A stretch of DNA of 14,887 bases. It comes from Lachnospiraceae bacterium (GTDB lineage: Bacteria > Bacillota > Clostridia > Lachnospirales > Lachnospiraceae). The position numbers and the translations under genes are program-made. Shown here piece after piece: positions 7,186 to 14,887 of this stretch. The notes beneath the pieces are model-generated. The model did no database searches and was not told the origin of the DNA. It saw only the letters and a list, made by a program, of their open reading frames with translations. The stretch lies in assembly GCA_003488445.1 (NCBI GenBank), contig DNLO01000204.1, positions 20,180 through 35,066 of the forward strand, given 5' to 3'. Numbering within the stretch: position 1 is the stretch's first letter; every line of letters begins with the position of its first letter.

Positions 7186-8464
7186 GATCGAACTCTATGA
7201 TCCCTTCCTTATCGCGTCTGATATGCCCGGTGAGGATCTGCCCCTCTGCGGCGAGATCCGGCACGGCATACACCTTGATATATTCTCCGGTATACCCGGT
7301 CCTCATTTTCTTACCTTTTATCTCTTCGATATCTTCAAACAGGACCTCTACCGGCTTCCCTGATGCTATATGCCGGTCCTCGTATTCTTTCTTTTTCCTT
7401 GTGTTCAGTATGGCCAGTCTCTCGGATCTCTCGTGCTTTGTCTTCTCGTCAAGCTGTCCCGCCATACCGTCCGCCACCGTCCCCGCTCTCCGGGAATACT
7501 TGAAGATATGTGTCTCGTAGAATCCGATACGCTCAACAAACGACAGTGTCTGTGCGAACTCCTCCTCCGACTCCCCGGGGAAGCCCGTGATGATGTCGGT
7601 GGTGATGGCAGGATCATCATAATACTTCCTCAGCATCTCCACTCCCTCCATGTAACGTGCGGTAGTGTAATGCCGGTTCATTCGCTTCAGCACGGGATCG
7701 GATCCGGACTGCAGGCTCAGATGAAAATGCGGACATACCTGCTCTGTCTGTGAGAGCATCCTCGCAAACTCCTCTGTGACCACTCTCGGCTCCAGCGAGC
7801 TCAGTCTGATCCTCTCCACTCCCTTCACTCCGGCCACACCCTTTATCAGATCCGTCAGGGATTCCCCGTCTTCCGGCCTGTCCTTTCCGTAGGACGACAC
7901 GTGTATCCCTGTCAGCACTATCTCCCTGTACCCGGCAGCTGTCTGTTCGGAGACCTCTCTTATCACTTCACTCACCGGTCTTGATGAGATGCGTCCTCTC
8001 GCATAAGGTATGATGCAGTAAGAGCAGAATGCATCACATCCGTCCTGGACCTTCATGAAGCATCTGGTGTGAAAGACATCCTCCCCGCCGGCCGTCTCCG
8101 GCTCTTTTGCGGCACGTCCGCTTTCAAACTCGTCGAGCTTTTCACCTATCAGCTCTTTGTCTTTGTTGAAGAGGCAGATGTCCACCCCCTCGGTCTTCAC
8201 GGACTCCTCTCCATGGGTATTCACATAGCATCCGGCCGCCACTATAACGGCATCAGGATTCTGCTTCTTTGACCTGTGGATCATCTGTCTCGTCTTCCTG
8301 TCTGCTATATTGGTCACCGTGCAGGTATTTATGACATAGACATCTGCCCTTTGATCAAACGGTACGATAATGTAGCCTCTGTCTTTCAGACTCAGCATCA
8401 TTTTCTCCGTTTCATAGCTGTTGACCTTACATCCGAGATTGTGAAATGCAACCGTTTTGCCCAT
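7169..8464 (-). CDS. mtaB: tRNA t6A37 methylthiotransferase MtaB
   Basis: A 431-residue radical-SAM methylthiotransferase that turns t6A at position 37 of ANN-decoding tRNAs into ms2t6A. The N-terminal UPF0004 domain supplies three cluster ligands, C12 in LGCKVNSYE, C48 in NTCTV and C79 in AAGCY. The radical-SAM motif CDAFCSYC has C143, C147 and C150 in CxxxCxxC spacing, followed by IPYARGRISSR. The C-terminal ~60 residues form a TRAM RNA-binding domain (MRTGYTGEYIKV). AFHNLGCKVNSYETE is characteristic of MtaB rather than MiaB or RimO. It is the first gene of the minus-strand run, 52 bases below a predicted transcription start. I see no clear ribosome binding site; the nearest purine run is about 20 bases away, so initiation may be weak. 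Confidence 0.93.
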   Translation of the reverse strand: MGKTVAFHNLGCKVNSYETEKMMLSLKDRGYIIVPFDQRADVYVINTCTVTNIADRKTRQMIHRSKKQNPDAVIVAAGCYVNTHGEESVKTEGVDICLFNKDKELIGEKLDEFESGRAAKEPETAGGEDVFHTRCFMKVQDGCDAFCSYCIIPYARGRISSRPVSEVIREVSEQTAAGYREIVLTGIHVSSYGKDRPEDGESLTDLIKGVAGVKGVERIRLSSLEPRVVTEEFARMLSQTEQVCPHFHLSLQSGSDPVLKRMNRHYTTARYMEGVEMLRKYYDDPAITTDIITGFPGESEEEFAQTLSFVERIGFYETHIFKYSRRAGTVADGMAGQLDEKTKHERSERLAILNTRKKKEYEDRHIASGKPVEVLFEDIEEIKGKKMRTGYTGEYIKVYAVPDLAAEGQILTGHIRRDKEGIIEFDHGMLS

Positions 8465-8495
8465 TTTTAAGGAGTTTTTTCGTTACCTTTTATTA

Positions 8496-8524
8496 TTGAC
8501 TTTTATTTTAGGCGACTTTATTAT
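8496..8524 (+). promoter_or_regulatory. Sigma-A-type promoter for the HPr-like gene
   Basis: TTGACT (8496-8501) and TATTAT (8519-8524) are separated by 17 bases, 5 of 6 matches in each hexamer. TATAAT at 8522-8527 overlaps but would need a 20-base spacer. The expected start is near 8531, giving a leader of about 55 bases, with AGGAGG at 8571-8576 placed 9 bases before the ATG. Confidence 0.7.
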
Positions 8525-8551
8525 AATACACGTGCAGCGTGGAGCGCACAA
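8523..8551 (-). promoter_or_regulatory. Candidate divergent promoter for the mtaB run
   Basis: On the minus strand TTGTGC (8546-8551) is followed after 17 bases by TATTAT (8523-8528). The -35 box matches only at TTG, so strength is doubtful. Its -10 box overlaps the -10 box of the plus-strand promoter, so the two polymerases could not occupy the site together. Confidence 0.4.
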
Positions 8552-8585
8552 GTAAGCGGAAACTTGATGTAGGAGGGTTATAAAT

Positions 8586-8816
8586 ATGAAGACAATACAG
8601 ATCTCGCTGAATTCTATCGAAAAAGTGAAGCAGTTCGTAGGTGCTGTCACAAAGTTTGATTATGATTTCGATCTTGTGTCAGGCCGTTATGTCATCGATG
8701 CAAAGTCTATCATGGGAATATTCAGTCTGGATCTTACAAAGCCCATAGATCTGAACATTCATGCCGAGGATAATATCGACGATGTGCTGAAGGCTCTCGA
8801 GCCCTACAGGGTTTAA
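8586..8816 (+). CDS. HPr-like protein lacking the active-site histidine
   Basis: A 76-residue protein with the HPr (PtsH) fold, slightly shorter than the usual 85-90. The second half, YVIDAKSIMGIFSLDL, closely matches the HPr segment around regulatory Ser-46, giving S41 here. Aligning TKF (22-24) with the SKY of Bacillus HPr puts S10 where the catalytic His-15 should be, and the HARP motif is absent. It therefore should not carry phosphate from enzyme I to sugar permeases. By analogy with Crh, which lacks His-15 but keeps Ser-46, a regulatory role through HPr kinase is possible, but that is inference. It is the only plus-strand gene, with its own promoter, an AGGAGG at 8571-8576 and a strong terminator. 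Similar small HPr-domain proteins are common in Lachnospiraceae annotations. Confidence 0.85.
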   Translation: MKTIQISLNSIEKVKQFVGAVTKFDYDFDLVSGRYVIDAKSIMGIFSLDLTKPIDLNIHAEDNIDDVLKALEPYRV

Positions 8817-8847
8817 GGCGGGAGACAGATATTTAACAAAATACCGG

Positions 8848-8883
8848 CGGGACAGATGCCTATTCGGCGTTTGTCCCGTTTTT
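8848..8883. terminator. Strong intrinsic terminator between convergent genes
   Basis: CGGGACAGATGCC (8848-8860) pairs with GGCGTTTGTCCCG (8866-8878) over 13 positions, two of them G-U wobbles, around the 5-base loop TATTC. TTTTT follows at 8879-8883, which makes a textbook terminator for the plus-strand HPr-like gene. Read on the minus strand the same stem is followed after 4 bases by a TATTTTGTT stretch, so it can also stop the dnaK-side transcript. The stop codon of the minus-strand membrane protein gene (8860-8862) lies at the edge of the loop. Confidence 0.85.
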
Positions 8884-10509
8884 CTCATGCAGAGCTACGT
8901 ACTTTCCTGCCACCTCATAGATATTAAGATCAAAGTCCCTGTACAGCGGCAGGGTATCCTCACCCAGCACGTACAGCAGGGAATCATCATATCTTCCTTC
9001 TCTCATATCAGCCATTAATTCCTCCCGGGTACCGTTCACCTTGTCTCCTATCGGCCGGGCATAATAGAAATCGTTGGTGGTCATCCCGTGTTTATAGGCG
9101 TAATAGCTCACGGCCTGGCTCTGATCCAGCCCCACATCATTCCCCAGATCCATTACGATATGTTCACGTCCTTCCGCCAGTCTTTCCATCCCGGAGTCTG
9201 TTTCATAGGGATCTGTATACTCATGTCCGGCGATAGCATATGTCGAGTGGCTCTTTCTTATGAAAGGGATCATATCGACGATCTGTATCAAAAGTACCAG
9301 GATCATCAGGATCATGAGTGTCTTTTTTCTGGCCTTTCTCGTCACGTATACGACAGCTGCGGATACTATAAGGATCCAGACCGGCCAGATGAACCTGCCG
9401 TTGCTTCTGAATATACCTGCGAATGCCCTGTACACCCTTCCGAGATCCAGGTCTAACAGCACCCTGTCATTCAGGGATATCTCCGGCAGCAGGCTGAAGA
9501 TGAAAAACAGTGCCGCCGTGATCGTCAGCATTACCCTTCGCATCCCCATATGCGGCAGTTTCCGTTCGACGAGCAGTATCCCCGCCGCACAGATCAGCAG
9601 GAAGAACACTCCGGCCCCCAGATAGGCGAAGCCTTCGTACTGTGCGAGAGCTACCGGAAATCCCGGCATATAGGCAAGCTCCATGGAGTTGTATAATGAA
9701 TTCAGATTTGCCTCATAGGTACCTACCCCGAGATTCGCTTTTGTATCACCGGCAAATCCGCCGAAGATATACAGGAGCAGGATCCCGGTGACGATAAATG
9801 TCCCCGTGTATGCCAGCACTTTTTTTATATCCCGGCTCTTTATCAGGTATTCTGCCTGGCTCATCAGAGTTATCCCCGCGCACATGGCCCATATGTAGGG
9901 ATGAATGAGTATGGCCGCTCCCGAAAGCAGGGCATACTTTGTCAGGTTTCGCCCCATATGCTCCGAGGGCTCTACAGTCAGCCATAAATATATCGCGATA
10001 AGGATGAGCCATTGGGAAGTAAGAGATGTATGATAGAACATCCTGAACTGTACTGTCCAGCTCAATGTGTACAGGATCGATGCGATGACCGCTATGTCTG
10101 CTCTGTGTGTCAGTCTGTGGATCAGGAGTCCGCCCATACCGCCCATCAGCGCCATTGAGATCATACCGTAGATCCCGAGGTACTGGAATATCTGCGGGAG
10201 CAGAGGACTGATCAGCTTGAACAAAAAAGCAAGCAAAGGTATCGAATCGGTATAGATAACAGACATATCGTGGGGATAAGATGCAGTGGTGATGAGGCCA
10301 AGAGGGAACTGCCACGGACTGGACCTGTACAGGCAGAAGCCGAGATAATGCTGTGCCAGATCTCTGTCTGCCGCTGCCATGATCCAGTCATCGCAGAAGG
10401 GATCGAGGACATGGGGTCCGTATATCATGATGAATATCACCGCTCCGAGAAGAAATGATATCCCGAACACCCATCGTCTTTCAGTCTTTTCCGACAATGA
10501 CAAGCTCAT
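8860..10509 (-). CDS. DUF6311-like polytopic membrane protein
   Basis: A 549-residue protein from the start used here. It has roughly ten or more hydrophobic helices and then a soluble C-terminal part of about 130 residues, probably outside the cell. The N-terminal stretch GPHVLDPFCDDWIM, then DLAQHYLGFCLYRSSPWQFP and YTDSIPLLAFLFKLISPLLP, resembles the DUF6311 family as I remember it. The acidic residues in the first outer loop and the topology are reminiscent of GT-C glycosyltransferases, so a role in modifying a surface polymer is possible but unproven. The ATG at 10509 is chosen because AGGAGG lies 12 bases upstream; an in-frame ATG at 10539 would add 10 residues but lacks a good site. 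Either start overlaps the end of thiI, by 29 or 59 bases, suggesting coupled translation. The 3' end is built into the shared terminator. Confidence 0.8.
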   Translation of the reverse strand: MSLSLSEKTERRWVFGISFLLGAVIFIMIYGPHVLDPFCDDWIMAAADRDLAQHYLGFCLYRSSPWQFPLGLITTASYPHDMSVIYTDSIPLLAFLFKLISPLLPQIFQYLGIYGMISMALMGGMGGLLIHRLTHRADIAVIASILYTLSWTVQFRMFYHTSLTSQWLILIAIYLWLTVEPSEHMGRNLTKYALLSGAAILIHPYIWAMCAGITLMSQAEYLIKSRDIKKVLAYTGTFIVTGILLLYIFGGFAGDTKANLGVGTYEANLNSLYNSMELAYMPGFPVALAQYEGFAYLGAGVFFLLICAAGILLVERKLPHMGMRRVMLTITAALFFIFSLLPEISLNDRVLLDLDLGRVYRAFAGIFRSNGRFIWPVWILIVSAAVVYVTRKARKKTLMILMILVLLIQIVDMIPFIRKSHSTYAIAGHEYTDPYETDSGMERLAEGREHIVMDLGNDVGLDQSQAVSYYAYKHGMTTNDFYYARPIGDKVNGTREELMADMREGRYDDSLLYVLGEDTLPLYRDFDLNIYEVAGKYVALHEKNGTNAE

Positions 10510-11674
10510 CCGTGCGTAAGGCCTCCTCCATAAGTGCATCTATGACACTGTCAAGATTATGCTCTGAGCGCTCGATTATTTCAAGCTTCGGCTTTGTCAC
10601 CGGGTGCTTTGCCACGAATATCGTACAGCAGTCCTCGTAAGGGAGTATGGAAGTTTCATATGTTCCGATCTTTTCGGAGATATTGACTATCTCCTGCTTG
10701 TCCATACCTATGAGCGGTCTGTATACAGGCATGGTTCGCACCGCAGAGTCCGTAACATAAAGGGACTGCAGTGTCTGTGACGCCACCTGTCCGATAGACT
10801 CTCCCGTGATCAGTCCGAGACATTCCGTACGGGCTGCTATGCTCTCGGCTATACGCATCATATACCGTCGCATGATGATCGTCAGCTCGTCATGCGGACA
10901 CTTCTCGTATATCGCCAGCTGGATGTCCGTGAAGTTTATGATATGCAGATATATCGGCCCTGTATACTTCGATACCTGCCCGGCCAGGTCTATCACCTTC
11001 TGTCTGGCCCTGTCCGAAGTATAGGGCGGTGCATGAAAATAGACGGCATCGAGGACGACACCCCTTTTCGCTGTCATGTATCCTGCCACCGGAGAGTCTA
11101 TGCCCCCGGACAGGAGCAGCATGCACTTGCCGTTGGTCCCGATCGGCATTCCCCCCGCACCGGGTATCTCTCTGGAGTAGATATGAGCCACATCCCTGAG
11201 CTCTACCCGTATATCCACCTCCGGATGATGTACATCCACGTGAGTCTCGGGGAAAGCGGTGAGGACTGCCTCTCCGAGTGCGGCATCCACCTGCATGGAA
11301 GTATAGGGATATGATTTATGGGCGCGACGGGTGTTTATCTTGAAAGAGAAATTCCTGTCATCATAGGTGTCCCTGACAAAGCTGACGACTGCCTCCTTCA
11401 GGTTGTCCAAAGACTTGTCCTTCACGTGCTCCACAGGGCAGAAGGCCACGACACCGAAGACATGCCTCAGCGCTTCCGTGGCAGCATCCATATCACAGCT
11501 CTCATCTTCCGCTTCCACAAAGATGCGTCCGCCCATATCCTTTGTAACAGCAAAACTGCCCTCCACTTTCCTGAGGGCATTTTTGATCTGTTTCATAAGG
11601 GCATCCTCGAATATATACCGGTTCTTGCCCTTTACTCCTATCTCGCCGTATTTTATAAGAAATGATCTGAACAT
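10481..11674 (-). CDS. thiI: tRNA 4-thiouridine synthetase ThiI
   Basis: A 397-residue enzyme that adenylates U8 of tRNA and installs sulfur to make 4-thiouridine; in some bacteria it also serves thiazole synthesis. Order of domains: N-terminal ferredoxin-like region with LIKYGEIGVKGKNR, THUMP domain (about 60-165; FKINTRRAHKSYP), then the PP-loop ATP-binding domain with SGGIDSPVAGYM near 189-200 and GESIGQVASQT near 291-301. C349 and C350 in EDCCTIF lie where sulfur-relay cysteines occur in other ThiI proteins. There is no C-terminal rhodanese domain, as is normal in Firmicutes. The ATG immediately follows the dnaJ stop codon with no gap. Its sulfur donor could be the cysteine desulfurase at 6043-7185; in several Firmicutes these two genes are adjacent, here they are 3.3 kb apart. 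Confidence 0.95.
   Translation of the reverse strand: MFRSFLIKYGEIGVKGKNRYIFEDALMKQIKNALRKVEGSFAVTKDMGGRIFVEAEDESCDMDAATEALRHVFGVVAFCPVEHVKDKSLDNLKEAVVSFVRDTYDDRNFSFKINTRRAHKSYPYTSMQVDAALGEAVLTAFPETHVDVHHPEVDIRVELRDVAHIYSREIPGAGGMPIGTNGKCMLLLSGGIDSPVAGYMTAKRGVVLDAVYFHAPPYTSDRARQKVIDLAGQVSKYTGPIYLHIINFTDIQLAIYEKCPHDELTIIMRRYMMRIAESIAARTECLGLITGESIGQVASQTLQSLYVTDSAVRTMPVYRPLIGMDKQEIVNISEKIGTYETSILPYEDCCTIFVAKHPVTKPKLEIIERSEHNLDSVIDALMEEALRTDELVIVGKD
10522..10527 (-). promoter_or_regulatory. Ribosome binding site inside the end of thiI
   Basis: AGGAGG on the minus strand is located 12 bases before the ATG at 10509, inside the thiI coding sequence. The spacing is long but it is the only strong site near the possible starts of the membrane protein gene. 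Confidence 0.55.
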
Positions 11675-12856
11675 TTACTTAAACATCCCTTTTTTCTTCT
11701 TTCCCCTGGCATTCTCTTTTGCAGCGTCATTCTCATGTCTGGCGACATAGTTCAGTGAATCGCCCGTTGCTGCATCGAACTGCTTTAAGAGCTCCTTCGC
11801 GGAGCCGCTCAGTCCGGTAGGCACCTGTACGATGAGGGTCACATACTGATCTCCTCTTGTGTTCGCATTACGAAGCGACGGCACGCCCTTTCCCTTCAGA
11901 CGTACTCTCGTATCGGTCTGCGTTCCCGGTTTCACGTTGTAGACGACCTTTCCGTCCACCGTATCTATCATGACATCTCCGCCGAGAGCAGCCTGTGCAT
12001 AGGAGATGGGAGCTGTGGAATAGATATCCATGTCCCTTCTCTGGAAGATGGGATGTCTGGCCACGTCGACCTCCACCAGCAGATCTCCTCTGGGGCCTCC
12101 GTTCGTTCCCGGCTCGCCCTTCTCCCTGATGCGCACTGCCTGTCCGTTATCTATTCCCGCAGGTATGGCCACCTGTATCTTCTTCTTTGAGGCGATATAG
12201 CCTGTCCCGAAACAGTCCGGACACTTTTCCTTGATCACCTGACCCGTACCGTGGCAGTCCGGACAGGTCTGTACATTCTGCACCGTTCCGAAAAGAGACT
12301 GCTGTGTGAATACGATCTGACCCTTTCCTCCGCACTTGCCGCAGGTAGTCTTGCTCGTACCCGGTTTGCAGCCGGTACCCTTGCATTTCGGGCATTCATC
12401 CTTCAGCGTGAGGTCTATCTCCTTATCGCAGCCGAATACGGCCTCCTCAAAGGAAATGCGCACTGCCGTACGCAGATTGGCCCCTTTGCGGGGACCGGTC
12501 CTGCTGGCTCTGCTCCTGCCGCCTCCGAAGAGATCGCCGAAGATATCTCCGAACATATCGGTGAAGTCCATCGAACTGAAATCACCGAATCCTCCGAATC
12601 CACCGGCTCCGCCGGCACCGGATCCGTCGAAGGCCGCATGACCGAACTGGTCGTACTGGCGTCTCTTCTCCGGATCGGACAGGACCGCATATGCCTCCGA
12701 AGCTTCCTTGAACTTCGCTTCTGCGGTCTTGTCCCCCGGGTTGGCATCAGGATGATACTTCTTCGCGAGCTTCCTGTATGCTTTTTTCAGTGTTTCTTCG
12801 TCGGCACCCTTGTCGACTCCGAGCACCTCATAATAATCTCTCTTCTGATCTGCCAT
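11675..12856 (-). CDS. dnaJ: Chaperone DnaJ (Hsp40)
   Basis: A 393-residue type I J protein that delivers unfolded clients to DnaK and stimulates its ATPase. The J domain (about 5-72) carries the HPD triad at 35-37. A Gly/Phe-rich linker (about 77-115, [12 protein letters not shown]) follows. The zinc-binding region has all four repeats: CPKCKGTG (155), CGKCGGKG (172), CPDCHGTG (198) and CPDCFGTG (212). The C-terminal client-binding barrels follow ([19 protein letters not shown]), ending in a lysine-rich tail, KKKKGMFK. It starts 9 bases after the dnaK stop; a purine-rich GAGAGG inside the dnaK end is 14 bases from the ATG, so translation may be coupled. Regulation is expected to follow the HrcA/CIRCE heat-shock system upstream, outside the window. 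Confidence 0.97.
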   Translation of the reverse strand: MADQKRDYYEVLGVDKGADEETLKKAYRKLAKKYHPDANPGDKTAEAKFKEASEAYAVLSDPEKRRQYDQFGHAAFDGSGAGGAGGFGGFGDFSSMDFTDMFGDIFGDLFGGGRSRASRTGPRKGANLRTAVRISFEEAVFGCDKEIDLTLKDECPKCKGTGCKPGTSKTTCGKCGGKGQIVFTQQSLFGTVQNVQTCPDCHGTGQVIKEKCPDCFGTGYIASKKKIQVAIPAGIDNGQAVRIREKGEPGTNGGPRGDLLVEVDVARHPIFQRRDMDIYSTAPISYAQAALGGDVMIDTVDGKVVYNVKPGTQTDTRVRLKGKGVPSLRNANTRGDQYVTLIVQVPTGLSGSAKELLKQFDAATGDSLNYVARHENDAAKENARGKKKKGMFK

Positions 12857-12865
12857 ATTCGGCTA

Positions 12866-14794
<1,929 letters not shown>

Positions 14795-14887
14795 TTACTG
14801 CGCTACCGACACCATACTGTGCCTTACTACCGAGTCGTTCAGCATATATCCCTTCTGAAGCTCCTTGCATACCTTTCCGGATCCGTA
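14795..14887 (-). CDS. grpE: Nucleotide exchange factor GrpE, C-terminal fragment
   Basis: The last 30 codons of a gene entering from the right edge. The residues ELQKGYMLNDSVVRHSMVSV match the end of the GrpE beta-wing domain, which usually reads like LQKGYKLNDRVIRPAMVKV. GrpE releases ADP from DnaK. The stop codon (14795-14797) is 36 bases before the dnaK ATG, the usual grpE-dnaK arrangement. The start, and any CIRCE/hrcA control region, lie outside the window. Confidence 0.92.
   Translation of the reverse strand, partial: YGSGKVCKELQKGYMLNDSVVRHSMVSVAQ

Noticed and set aside
8529..8570. Riboswitch or attenuator in the leader of the HPr-like gene
   Set aside because: Only a 5-pair stem (CAAGT 8549-8553 with ACTTG 8562-8566) and a few short repeats; no known riboswitch core and too short a leader.

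Overview
The window looks like the chromosome of a low-to-mid GC Gram-positive (monoderm) Clostridia, most likely a Lachnospiraceae relative. The support is the short DnaK nucleotide-binding domain that lacks the insert typical of diderm bacteria, the grpE-dnaK-dnaJ order, a rhodanese-less ThiI, a YesM/YesN-type sensor pair, and an HPr-like protein of a kind common in that family. I cannot name a genus. Almost everything is on the minus strand; one small gene is on the plus strand.

Reading in the direction of transcription (right to left): a minus-strand run holds the end of grpE, dnaK, dnaJ, thiI and a large DUF6311-like membrane protein (14887 to 8860), tightly packed or overlapping. It ends at a strong hairpin (8848-8883) that also closes the convergent plus-strand gene at 8586-8816. 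That gene encodes an HPr-fold protein that lacks the phosphorylatable His-15 but keeps the Ser-46 region. It appears to share a divergent promoter region (8496-8551) with the next minus-strand run.

The second minus-strand run is mtaB, a cysteine desulfurase gene, rsmE, a membrane-anchored sugar-binding-like protein, a YesM/LytS-type histidine kinase, a YesN-type AraC response regulator and a XylF-like lipoprotein (8464 to 300). Every junction overlaps or has a gap of 3 bases, so the sugar-sensing module appears translationally coupled to RNA-modification genes. After a 198-base gap comes the start of another sugar-binding lipoprotein (101 to 1), probably the first gene of an ABC transporter.

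Inferred working of the left part: the anchored binding protein and/or the XylF-like lipoprotein reports an extracellular sugar, perhaps a pentose, to the histidine kinase. The kinase phosphorylates the response regulator, which may then activate the transporter promoter in 102-299. That gap contains an 11-base-period direct repeat upstream of a -10-like box and an inverted repeat in the presumed leader. This resembles the XylFII-LytS D-xylose sensing systems described in clostridia, with two binding proteins instead of one. No mobile elements, CRISPR arrays, tRNA or rRNA genes were seen.
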